NCBI GenBank assembly: GCA_030538475.1
Contig: JAUNTX010000005.1
Location: 178,522 to 242,521, forward strand
Source of the DNA: Dermabacter sp.
Lineage (GTDB): Bacteria > Actinomycetota > Actinomycetes > Actinomycetales > Dermabacteraceae
Direction: 5' to 3'
DNA length: 64,000 bases
Every line of letters begins with the position of its first letter. The first letter of the stretch is position 1. Of this stretch, positions 1 to 7,565 are shown one piece after another. The notes beneath the pieces were generated by a model. That model was not told where the DNA came from. It saw nothing but the letters and a program-made list of their open reading frames with translations, and ran no database searches. The position numbers were made by a program, and so were the translations under genes.

Positions 1-277
1 GCGCCAGCGCGGCGCGAGGGTCGTGGTGCACGACCCGTTCTACACCGACGAGGAACTGGCCGCGCTCGGCTTCGAGGCGTGGCACGAGGGTGAGGCGGCC
101 GATCTGGCGATCGTGCAGACGAACCACCCCGAGTACCGCGACCTTTCCCCCCGGGCGGTCCCCGGGATCCGCCTGCTGATCGACGGCCGCAACATCACGA
201 CCGCGGACACCTGGACGGGCACGCCGCGCCTCGTCTTCGGCAACGGCGAGAGCGCCACGACGGGCGCGCACGCGTGA
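1..277 (+). CDS. nucleotide-sugar 6-dehydrogenase, C-terminal fragment (cut by window edge)
   Basis: Reading frame is open from base 2, so only about 91 C-terminal residues are present. They match the C-terminal UDP-binding domain of the UDP-glucose/UDP-HexNAc 6-dehydrogenase family: a DPFYTDEEL segment, then AIVQTNHPEYRDL, then LLIDGRNI. These enzymes oxidise C6 of a UDP-sugar to the uronic acid using two NAD+. The subclass cannot be read from this domain alone. The WbpI-like epimerase and the oxidoreductase, aminotransferase and acetyltransferase downstream suggest a UDP-GlcNAc 6-dehydrogenase (WbpA/WecC type). The stop TGA overlaps the next start in a GTGA junction, so the gene is in an operon with the DUF2304 gene. 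Confidence 0.85.
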   Translation, partial: RQRGARVVVHDPFYTDEELAALGFEAWHEGEAADLAIVQTNHPEYRDLSPRAVPGIRLLIDGRNITTADTWTGTPRLVFGNGESATTGAHA

Positions 278-744
278 TCGTGGACCGTCTCGTGGCCGCC
301 TCCGGGGCGCTCGCGGCCCCGCTCGCGATTCCCGGCGGGGCGCTCGTGCCGAGCCGCACCGTCATCATTCAGACGCTGCTCATCCTCGGCATCGTCTCGA
401 TTACGGCGTGGCTGTTCGTCAAGCGCGGCGCGAAGCAGCTCGCGATCCGGCGCCTGCTCATCATCCTGTTCGCCTTCTTCGCCATCTTCACGGTGATGTT
501 CCCGGGCATCCTGTCCAACCTCGCCGCCTTCGTCGGGGTCGGCCGAGGCACCGACCTGCTGCTGTACGCCACGGTCGTGGTGCTGCTCGGCTCCCTCGCG
601 GTCCAGGAGGCTAGGACGAAGACGGCGGAGAAACGCACCACGTATCTGGCGCGGAAGATGGCCATCGCGGAGGCGGAGCGGCCCGAGGCGGCGCGCAGTC
701 GAGCCGGTCTCACGGAGCCGGGGGGCGGGCCCGCCTCCTCATGA
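274..744 (+). CDS. DUF2304 family small membrane protein
   Basis: Protein of 156 aa with three hydrophobic segments at about residues 30-48, 60-78 and 93-110 and a charged Arg/Lys/Glu-rich tail. The FPGILSNLAAFVGVGRGTDL stretch between the last two segments is the signature region of DUF2304, a family found beside glycosyltransferases in surface-polysaccharide loci. Its biochemical function is unknown; a membrane partner for a glycosyltransferase is often inferred. The GTG start overlaps the upstream stop and its own stop overlaps the next ATG, so it is translationally coupled on both sides. Confidence 0.8.
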   Translation: MIVDRLVAASGALAAPLAIPGGALVPSRTVIIQTLLILGIVSITAWLFVKRGAKQLAIRRLLIILFAFFAIFTVMFPGILSNLAAFVGVGRGTDLLLYATVVVLLGSLAVQEARTKTAEKRTTYLARKMAIAEAERPEAARSRAGLTEPGGGPASS

Positions 745-2660
745 CCGAGTGGCTTCTGCTCGCGTGGGCCGCGTGTGCGATCACCGTCCTCGCCTTTGGT
801 CCCGGCCTTGTGTGGGCGCGGATCGCGCGCATCCCGTGGCTGCTCGCGCTCGCCGCGGCGCCCGCGCTGACCGCGGGCGGTTTCGGCGCCTCGGCGATCA
901 TCACGGCGAAGCTGGGCCTGCCGTGGTCGCTGTGGGCCGCAGCGTCGGCCACGGCCCTCGGCGCGCTCGTGGCCCTGCTCCTTCGGTGGGCGGCCAGAGG
1001 TGGCGTGCTCGTGCGTTCGCCGCGGCTGCTCGTCCCGGCCCCGTGGCGCCTCGCGGCGTGCGCGGGGATCGCCCTCGCGGCCGTCGTCGCGCTCGCACCG
1101 ATCATCGCCCGCTTTCCCGGGGCCGACGCGATCCTTCAGCGCTGGGACGCGCTCTACCACCTGAGCGCTATTGAGCACGTGCGCAGCACGGGCAATGGCT
1201 CGAGCCTCAAGCTGGGCGCCCTCGCGTACACCGACGGCCGCACGGGAATCTATCCCGCAGCCTTTCACGACATCGCCGCGCTCGTGCCGGGCGTGCCCAC
1301 TCCGATCACGCTGAACGCGGCGGCCCTCGTGCTTGCCACGGTGCCGTGGGCGCTCGGCATGGCCGTCCTCGTGCGCGTCCTGTGGCCCCGCCTCGCGTGG
1401 GGGCCGAGCGCCGCGGCGATCCTCGCCCTGCTCGCCCCGGCCGCCCCGCTGAACGAGTGGGTGCACCTGTCCCCCACCCCGAACCTCGTCGGCTTCGCGT
1501 GCCTGCCGGGGCTGCTCGCCCTCATGCTGGCCACCTGGCGCGAGGTCCGCTCCCCCGCCCGCCCGCGCATCGGGGCCCTTATCTGCCTCGCCGCGGTGCT
1601 CGGGCTCGGTACGCTCGGCATCGCCCTGCTGCACCCGAACGTGCTCGTGGCGCTCTCGCTCCTCGGTGCCGCGGCCACGGCCCTCGATGCGGCCCACCTG
1701 TGGCGCGCGGGGCGGCGCTGGCCGCTTCTGCTGGCCGTTCCCGTCCTCGCCGCCGCGCCCACGCTCGTCATTGTCCTGCTCCCCGGCAGCGCCGTCACCG
1801 GCGCATATGCGGGCGGGCTCGTCGTGCCGTGGTGGCAAGCCATCGGTGAGATCGGCCTCGGGCTGCTCACGGTGTGGCCCATGGCGCTCGGCATCGCCGT
1901 GTGGGCGCTCGCGTGGGTGGGCATCTGGGCCCTCGCCCGGCGCGGAACGTGGGCCCTGCTCGCGTGGGCGTTCATCGCGGCCCTGCTCTATCTGGACGCG
2001 GCGGTGGATTCGACGCTCGGGCTGTCCGCCCTCTGGTACCGGGGGCAGGATCGCCTCGCGATGCTCGCCACGATGGTCGCCGTCGTGTGCGCCGTCGCGG
2101 GCCTCGCCCATCTCGAGCGGTGGTGGCGCCGGACGCGGGCACGTCGGCCCTCGCTCGCCGCGGCCCGCTGGCTGCCGGGGGCGGCGCTCGGTCTCGCGGC
2201 GCTGCTCGCCCTCTCGAGCGCGCCCACCAGGTACGACAACGCTGCGCTCAACCTCGACCTCGATATGCCGGGGCGCCACCGCTACTTCGATACCGAGGAA
2301 TGGGAGATGCTCAAGGAGGTGGGGCCCACGCTCGATCCCGACGCCACCCTGCTCGCGAGTCCCTTTTCCGGCGGCGCTCACCTGTTCGCCATGACGGGCC
2401 AGCGCGTCCACTTCCCGGTCGCGGGCCAGACGTACGCGAGCACCGATCCGGACCTCATCGCCGCGCCCGCTCGTGCCGCCACGGATCCGGCGGCGTGCGA
2501 ACTCCTGACGGACGCGGGGATCCGGTACGTGTATGTGGATCGGCTGTTCTACAACTACGCCGCGGGCTTTGATCCGCTCACCACCTCGCGCGTGCCTCTC
2601 GGTGAGCCGCTCGCGAGCACGGATCATTCCGCGCTGTACGAGGTCCGCTGCACCCCGTAG
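741..2660 (+). CDS. DUF6541 family polytopic membrane protein
   Basis: 639 aa with roughly a dozen hydrophobic segments over residues 1-480 and a soluble C-terminal part (about 490-639). Key residues follow the first helices: RWDALYHLSAIEHVR near residue 130 and then a YPAAFHDIAALVPG loop, resembling the first extracytoplasmic loop of GT-C-type glycosyltransferases. DUF6541 is an actinobacterial family seen in glycopolymer loci, and I infer a lipid-linked-sugar glycosyltransferase or ligase. ATG start overlaps the DUF2304 stop. A diverged paralogue lies at 11921-13900 on the other strand, sharing the D-x-x-YH / YP-x-x-(F/W)H pattern and a C-terminal THVYVDR/IRYVYVDR-type motif. Confidence 0.75.
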   Translation: MTEWLLLAWAACAITVLAFGPGLVWARIARIPWLLALAAAPALTAGGFGASAIITAKLGLPWSLWAAASATALGALVALLLRWAARGGVLVRSPRLLVPAPWRLAACAGIALAAVVALAPIIARFPGADAILQRWDALYHLSAIEHVRSTGNGSSLKLGALAYTDGRTGIYPAAFHDIAALVPGVPTPITLNAAALVLATVPWALGMAVLVRVLWPRLAWGPSAAAILALLAPAAPLNEWVHLSPTPNLVGFACLPGLLALMLATWREVRSPARPRIGALICLAAVLGLGTLGIALLHPNVLVALSLLGAAATALDAAHLWRAGRRWPLLLAVPVLAAAPTLVIVLLPGSAVTGAYAGGLVVPWWQAIGEIGLGLLTVWPMALGIAVWALAWVGIWALARRGTWALLAWAFIAALLYLDAAVDSTLGLSALWYRGQDRLAMLATMVAVVCAVAGLAHLERWWRRTRARRPSLAAARWLPGAALGLAALLALSSAPTRYDNAALNLDLDMPGRHRYFDTEEWEMLKEVGPTLDPDATLLASPFSGGAHLFAMTGQRVHFPVAGQTYASTDPDLIAAPARAATDPAACELLTDAGIRYVYVDRLFYNYAAGFDPLTTSRVPLGEPLASTDHSALYEVRCTP

Positions 2661-2727
2661 CGCGCCTCATCCCCGAACGCGCCGTGCCTCGCCTCCTGGC
2701 GTCCGAACATCCTGGCGTCCGCGCCGG

Positions 2728-3945
2728 CTAGCGCCTCGGCGAGGAGACCGTCTGCGCGATCCTGGCCGCGGCCCGATCGGCCGACGCCTGCAGGGACGCG
2801 TTCTCGAGAGTCCACTCCCGCAGGGCGGCCCGATCCACGCTTCCGTGCGCATCGACCGCCTGAACCATCGCCTCCGCAATCGCCTCGGGCGAAGCCCCGG
2901 GTGCGTAGCCTAGGCGTGCCTCGCGGATGCGCTGCGCCGCGGCGCCGCCCGGCGAGCCCGCGTGGATGATGGGGACTCCGCACGCGCCCGCCGCGTAGAT
3001 CTTCGTGGGCAGCGCGAAATCATAGCCCGCGCCGGGAGTGATCGAGCTGAGTCCCGCGACGGCGCCGCGCAGGTAGGCGGCGACCTCGGCGGCGCCCACG
3101 CGGGGGCGAAACTCGATGCCGCTGAGAGAGCGGCGGCGCACGAGCTCCACGAGGGCGTCCTTGCCGGTGCCTTCGGAAAAGAACAGGAGGCGCAGGCCGG
3201 GGTGGCGCTCGCGCGCGAGGGCGAATGCCTCCACGAGGACGTCGGCGCCCTGCCATTCGGAGACCGTGCCCGCATACACGAGGTAGGGGCCCTCTTCCGC
3301 GGCGACGGGGCCGTCCACGGTGAAGGTCTCGGTATCGATCCCGTTGGAGATCATGGCGAGGGTGGGAGTGGGCCCGATGAGCTCTTCGATGCGCGCCTGG
3401 ACGCCGTCGGAGATGGTGAGGACCACGGCGGCGCGCCGCCAGACGGTGGTTTCGCACCACCGGACGATGCGGCGCACGAGGCTCGGCACGCCCTCGACCG
3501 ATTCGGTGGCATCGGCCCAGATGTCGGCGGCGTAGAACACGTAGGGGACGCGACGGATCGCGGCGGCGACCATGACGACCACGCCGGTGGTGGGCGGCGG
3601 CTCCGCGATGATGACGTCGAGGCGGCGGGTCACGAGGAGGCGCACGAACAGCGGCAGATCGAAGCTGAGGTAGGAGACGTAGCCGCGCACCTGCCCGGCG
3701 CGGTCGCGCTTCACGGGCGCGCGCGAAACGCGGCTGATGCCCGCATCGCATCCGGCCAGGAGCGCGCGGCGCTCGGCCTCGCTGTCCGGGAGGTCGGCGG
3801 AGTTCGGCTTCGTGGTCAGCACCGCGGTGCGCATCCCGGCCCGCTCGAGGGCGCGGGCCAGCTGGTGGTTGCGGAAGGCGGCCGGGATCGGTTCGGGGGC
3901 AAAGACGCGGGTGGCGAGCGCCGCGACGCGCCGCGCCGCGCTCAC
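2728..3945 (-). CDS. glycosyltransferase family 4 (GT-B fold)
   Basis: 405 aa from a GTG start that overlaps the stop of the upstream epimerase gene (GTGA). N-terminal half begins RVAALATRVFAPEPIPAAFRNHQLARALERAG, split here between an N-terminal strand and a donor-independent acceptor domain; the C-terminal half has LVYAGTVSEWQGADVLVEAF and later a KIYAAGACGVPIIHAG loop, typical of WbuB/CapM-like GT4 enzymes. It transfers a sugar from a nucleotide donor to a membrane-bound acceptor at the cytoplasmic face. Last gene of a three-gene minus-strand operon (glycosyltransferase, epimerase, glycosyltransferase) joined by 4-bp overlaps. Donor specificity cannot be read; the adjacent epimerase suggests an acetamido-sugar. 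Confidence 0.82.
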   Translation of the reverse strand: MSAARRVAALATRVFAPEPIPAAFRNHQLARALERAGMRTAVLTTKPNSADLPDSEAERRALLAGCDAGISRVSRAPVKRDRAGQVRGYVSYLSFDLPLFVRLLVTRRLDVIIAEPPPTTGVVVMVAAAIRRVPYVFYAADIWADATESVEGVPSLVRRIVRWCETTVWRRAAVVLTISDGVQARIEELIGPTPTLAMISNGIDTETFTVDGPVAAEEGPYLVYAGTVSEWQGADVLVEAFALARERHPGLRLLFFSEGTGKDALVELVRRRSLSGIEFRPRVGAAEVAAYLRGAVAGLSSITPGAGYDFALPTKIYAAGACGVPIIHAGSPGGAAAQRIREARLGYAPGASPEAIAEAMVQAVDAHGSVDRAALREWTLENASLQASADRAAARIAQTVSSPRR

Positions 3946-5006
3946 GCGAGCTCCCGCAAGGCCGCGATGACGCGGTGTGCCGCATCGCCCGTCCCGTAGT
4001 GGGCGGGGCGATGCCCGCTCGGCCGGGCCTCGCGCAGCGCCGCGGCGATCTGGTCGACCTCGGGGGCAAGGATGTTCCAGCCGCCGTTCAGGGTCTCGAC
4101 CCATTCGGTCTCGGTGCGGATCGTGATCGCGGGGGTGCCGAGCAGGTACGCCTCCTTTTGCAGCCCCCCGGAGTCGGTGAGGACCACGGCGGCCGAGCGC
4201 ACGGCGTTGATGAGCGCGGGATAGGGCAGGGGTGTGCTCGCCGTGAGGCTGCCCGCGCTCAGCGGCACTCCCGCGGCCTCGGCGCGCGCCACGAGGCGGG
4301 GATGGGCGAGGAGCACGACGGGCAGCGGCGCCGCGGCGAGCGCGTCGATGAGGGCGCGCAGGCGCGCGGGATCGTCCGTGTTGTCGGGGCGGTGCAGGGT
4401 CGCGATGGCGTAGGGGGCATCAGGGTCGATCCCCGCCGGAAGCTGGACCGGCTCCCCCTCGGTGGCCGCGGCTACGCGCAGGCACACGTCGGTCATCACG
4501 TCACCCACCACGCGCGTGCGCTCTGCGAGGCCCTCGGCCTCGAGGTGGGCGCGTGCGACCTCGGTGGGGGCGAGCAGCAGATCGGCCGCGTGATCGGTCA
4601 GCACCCGGTTGTGTTCCTCGGGCATTCGCCGGTTGAACGAGCGCAGGCCCGCCTCGAGGTGCGCAACCTTGAGGTGCATCTTCACCGCGGCGAGCGTGCC
4701 CGCGAGCGTCGAGTTCGTGTCGCCGTACACGAGGGTGACGTCGGGGCGGTGGTCCTCGAGCACCTCGTCCATCGCGTGCAGCATCGCCCCGGTCTGGCGG
4801 CCGTGGGAGAGGGAGCCGACGGCGAGGTTGACGTCCGGACTCGGGATCTGGAGGTCGGCGAAGAACACGTCGCTCATCGCGGCGTCGTAGTGCTGGCCGG
4901 TGTGCACGATGACGTGCTCGATGTCCGCCTGGGCGCGGGCGGCGTCGGCCACGGCGGCGAGCTTGACGAACTGGGGCCGGGCGCCGACCACCGAGAGGAT
5001 TTTCAT
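3942..5006 (-). CDS. wecB: non-hydrolysing UDP-HexNAc 2-epimerase (WecB/WbpI family)
   Basis: 354 aa, normal family length. N-terminal VGARPQFVKLAAV, VYGDTNSTLAG and HLEAGLRSFNRRMPEEHNR mark the fold and UDP-sugar site. In the C-terminal part the UDP-binding loop reads LTDSGGLQKEAYLLGTP followed by TEWVETL. From family knowledge, WecB-type enzymes have QEEA and TERPE at these positions, while WbpI/WlbD enzymes, which act on UDP-2,3-diacetamido-2,3-dideoxy-glucuronic acid, have QKEA and TEWVE. I therefore favour a diacetamido-uronate 2-epimerase, giving the manno configuration, over a plain UDP-GlcNAc epimerase. ATG start overlaps the upstream glycosyltransferase stop. Confidence 0.88.
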   Translation of the reverse strand: MKILSVVGARPQFVKLAAVADAARAQADIEHVIVHTGQHYDAAMSDVFFADLQIPSPDVNLAVGSLSHGRQTGAMLHAMDEVLEDHRPDVTLVYGDTNSTLAGTLAAVKMHLKVAHLEAGLRSFNRRMPEEHNRVLTDHAADLLLAPTEVARAHLEAEGLAERTRVVGDVMTDVCLRVAAATEGEPVQLPAGIDPDAPYAIATLHRPDNTDDPARLRALIDALAAAPLPVVLLAHPRLVARAEAAGVPLSAGSLTASTPLPYPALINAVRSAAVVLTDSGGLQKEAYLLGTPAITIRTETEWVETLNGGWNILAPEVDQIAAALREARPSGHRPAHYGTGDAAHRVIAALRELA

Positions 5007-6139
5007 GCGGGTCCTTTCCCCGAAGCGAGGGCGTCGAGCGCGCGCACCCAGCCGTGGGCCTGCGTCTCGGCGTTAAGGGTAGCGGCGGCGAGGTTGCTCG
5101 CCCGCTTGTAGGCATCAACGCGCTCGGGGCTCAGTGAGCTGAGCGCTTCGGCGAGGGCGCCGGGCGTGAAGCCCTCGGCCACGACCCCGATCCCGTACTC
5201 GCGCACGAGGTCCGCCATGTCGGGCGAGGGGCTGACGACGAGGGCGCCGCGCGCCTGGACCGCCTCAAACAGTTTGTTCGGCAGGGTGTGGCGCAGGTTG
5301 AAGGTGGTGGGCGGGAAGAACACGAGCGAGGCGTCGTAGGTGGCGAGGGTGGGCACGATCTCGTCGAACGGGACGGGCGCGCGAAAGCGCACGTGCTCGA
5401 GGCCCTCGGCGCGTCGCCGCAGGTCGTCGATCACGCCCGGTTCGGATTCCACGAGCATGAAGTCGAGCGTGAGGTGCTCGAGGTCCCGCACGGCCTCGAT
5501 CATCACCTCAAGGGAGCGGTTCGCGCGGGCCACCCCCGTGTGGATGAGGCGCAGCGGCTCGGCGGTGGGGCGCGGGGCGATATCGGCGCGGGCGGGCGCG
5601 TTCAGCACCACCTCGCACCTGACGCCGAACTCGCGCGCGTATTCGGCGGCGAGGCCGGGCGAGACGGTCGTGATGGAGGCGACGCGGGGCAGGTAGGTGC
5701 GGCAGATCCAGCGCATGAAGGGGCCGACGACGAGGCGCCAGCGAACGTCGTGCTCCTTTTCGCGCGGGGAGTATTCGTGCAGGTCCGCGTGGATGCCGAG
5801 CCGCGGGGCGAGCTCGGCCGCGAGCGGGAGGGTGTTGACGTCGTTGGCGAGCACGATGTCGGCCTCGTGCCCCGCGAGAGCCGCGCGGGCGGCGCTCACG
5901 GCCGGGATGGAGCCGTAGGTGCGGCGGTGCGCGCGGGCAAGGAGGAAGAGCTTGTGGCTCGGCCACGCGCGCGCGCCGTCCGGGAGCCGCACGTGCGTGA
6001 CGCGGGGATCGGGCGAGGGGCCGAAGCCGACGGTCGTGACCGCGTAGTCGCCCGCGAAGAGGCGGATCTGTCGCAGTACTCTCGGGTCGCGATGAAGTGG
6101 GGAGAAGGAGAGGATGCTCAGGCGGAGTCGGTCCGACAT
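5003..6139 (-). CDS. glycosyltransferase, GT4-like
   Basis: 378 aa, starting at the ATG preceded by AGGAG about 8 bases upstream. Early residues RLSILSFSPLHRDPRVLRQI resemble N-termini of actinobacterial GT4 enzymes. The DLHEYSPREKEHD stretch near residue 115 is a recurrent acceptor-domain motif, and the C-terminal HTLPNKLFEAVQARGALVVS loop is the donor nucleotide region. Two sibling genes on the plus strand (9392-10837 most clearly, with ALPNKLFESIRAGLPIV) share these motifs, so local duplication is likely. First gene of the minus-strand operon with the epimerase; its stop overlaps the epimerase ATG. Linkage formed is unknown. Confidence 0.82.
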   Translation of the reverse strand: MSDRLRLSILSFSPLHRDPRVLRQIRLFAGDYAVTTVGFGPSPDPRVTHVRLPDGARAWPSHKLFLLARAHRRTYGSIPAVSAARAALAGHEADIVLANDVNTLPLAAELAPRLGIHADLHEYSPREKEHDVRWRLVVGPFMRWICRTYLPRVASITTVSPGLAAEYAREFGVRCEVVLNAPARADIAPRPTAEPLRLIHTGVARANRSLEVMIEAVRDLEHLTLDFMLVESEPGVIDDLRRRAEGLEHVRFRAPVPFDEIVPTLATYDASLVFFPPTTFNLRHTLPNKLFEAVQARGALVVSPSPDMADLVREYGIGVVAEGFTPGALAEALSSLSPERVDAYKRASNLAAATLNAETQAHGWVRALDALASGKGPA

Positions 6140-6392
6140 GGGCGGGGCTCCTTCGAGGCGGGAGGGTACAGGGACAGCGCAGACGGCCCGGGGGCGGCGC
6201 ACGCGGGTGGGACGGTGCCGACATGCGAGTGGGCACAGCGGCGGGTTGCCGGGCGCGCCCGTGGCGGGGCCCGAGCGGGCGGGACGCCTCACTTGATCGT
6301 ACCGCGTGTCGTATTCTGGCCACGTTCCCGGGCGCCCGGCACTTGAACCGTGCCGGTCGAGGCGCCCGATCCCCTGCCGTGGAAGGTCCCCC

Positions 6393-7511
6393 GTGTCCCA
6401 GAGTGCCCGCGACGTTGACGTGGTCATCGCCTGCCATAATCCCGAGCGCCCGCTCGCCCGCGCCGTCGCGAGCGTGCTGGAGGGCAACGGTGAGGCGGCG
6501 AGCGTCACCGTGGTCGCGCACGGCGTCGAGCCGTCCGTGCTGACGGCGCTGCTGCCCGCGGCCCACGCGAAGCGCGTGCGGTTCCTGCACCTCGTGGACT
6601 CGCTGCGCTCAGCTTCGGGCCCGTTCAACCTCGGAATGGACGAGGCGCCGGGCGCATGGGTCTCGATCATGGGCTCGGATGACACCCTCATGCCCGGGGC
6701 CGTCGCCTCGTGGCGTGAGCTCGCGCGCCGTCACGACGCCGAGGCCGTCCTCACCCGGCTCAGCCTCGGCACGCCCCGCGCGCTCGTGCCGACGCCTCCC
6801 GTGCGTCTCGTCGGCCCCGTACTGCGGGACCTCGCGCGTGACCGACTCGCCTATCGCTCCGCTCCCCTTGGCCTCATGAGCACGGCCATGCTGCGGCGCC
6901 TGAACCTGCGCCTGGATCCCGGGTTTCCCGTGGGCGGCGATGTCGAGTTCACGACGCGCATGCTCGCCCAGGCGCGCGTGGCCGTGGACACGCAGGGGCC
7001 CAGCTACGTCATCGGGGAAGATGCGGGCGATCGCGTGACCTACGTGGTGCGGCCCATGGACGTGCAGCTCGCGTTCGTCTCCCCCACCTTGAACGCCGAC
7101 TGGTTCCGCGCTCTCCCGCACGCCTCCAGGCTCGCCATCGCCGTGAAATACCTGCGCATCCACGTGTTCGGCGCGGTCCACTACCGGCCGGAGGCCGAGC
7201 ACTGGCTCGACGGGGATCGGCAGATCCTCGCGGATCTCACGCGCGACCTCGTGGACGCGGCCGACGGCACCGCCGACGTCCTGTCCCTCGCCGAGTTCTC
7301 GCTCCTTGAGGCGTGCCTGGATCCTGCCATCGATGCGGCGGAGCTCGCCCAGCGTTCGCGCGTGCGCCGCGCGCACGGCCGCCCCCGCACGCTGCTGACC
7401 CGACGAGCGTCGGCCCTCCTGCACCGCGAGGCGCCCCTGCGCTTCATGGGCGCCTCCGCTATCAGCCGCGCGAGTGGACTCTGGGCCCCGCCCGGGCGCG
7501 GCGCCCGCTGA
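6393..7511 (+). CDS. glycosyltransferase family 2 (GT-A fold)
   Basis: 372 aa from a GTG start with a GGAAGG ribosome-binding site 6 bases upstream. The N terminus DVDVVIACHNPERPLARAV is the Rossmann-like nucleotide-binding strand of GT2. A later MGSDDTLMPGAV is the DxD-type metal/nucleotide motif. The C-terminal 150 residues are less conserved and have no clear membrane anchor. It probably adds a sugar to the lipid-linked repeat unit in the cytoplasm. It is divergent from the 6139 gene (about 250 bp between them), and an ABC exporter follows 54 bp downstream. Confidence 0.8.
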   Translation: MSQSARDVDVVIACHNPERPLARAVASVLEGNGEAASVTVVAHGVEPSVLTALLPAAHAKRVRFLHLVDSLRSASGPFNLGMDEAPGAWVSIMGSDDTLMPGAVASWRELARRHDAEAVLTRLSLGTPRALVPTPPVRLVGPVLRDLARDRLAYRSAPLGLMSTAMLRRLNLRLDPGFPVGGDVEFTTRMLAQARVAVDTQGPSYVIGEDAGDRVTYVVRPMDVQLAFVSPTLNADWFRALPHASRLAIAVKYLRIHVFGAVHYRPEAEHWLDGDRQILADLTRDLVDAADGTADVLSLAEFSLLEACLDPAIDAAELAQRSRVRRAHGRPRTLLTRRASALLHREAPLRFMGASAISRASGLWAPPGRGAR

Positions 7512-7553
7512 GGCCCGCGCCACCCCACCCGGTGCTCCGGGCGGCGCACCGGA

Positions 7554-7559
7554 TACTCT
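7554..7559 (+). promoter_or_regulatory. candidate -10 element, leaderless start of ABC exporter
   Basis: TACTCT sits 6 bases before the GTG of the exporter gene, with no Shine-Dalgarno between. A TANNNT hexamer 6-7 bases before the start is the usual layout of leaderless actinobacterial transcripts. No clear -35 is visible. Confidence 0.4.
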
Positions 7560-7565
7560 GGGACG

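Noticed and set aside
369..2627. 752-codon minus-strand frame opposite the DUF6541 gene
   Set aside because: Shadow frame, low-complexity Arg/Glu/Gly composition, no ribosome-binding site.
2695..2722. Direct repeat CCTGGCGTCCG twice, 16 bases apart, between convergent genes
   Set aside because: Only two copies in GC-rich spacer; no hairpin or other support.
3942..5006. Plain WecB (UDP-GlcNAc to UDP-ManNAc) as the firm function
   Set aside because: QKEA and TEWVE motifs and the neighbouring amino-uronate genes favour a WbpI-like substrate; wecB kept as family symbol only.
6291..6317. TTGATC ... TATTCT as promoter of the GT2 gene
   Set aside because: Spacing is only 13-15 bases, too short for a sigma-70-type promoter.
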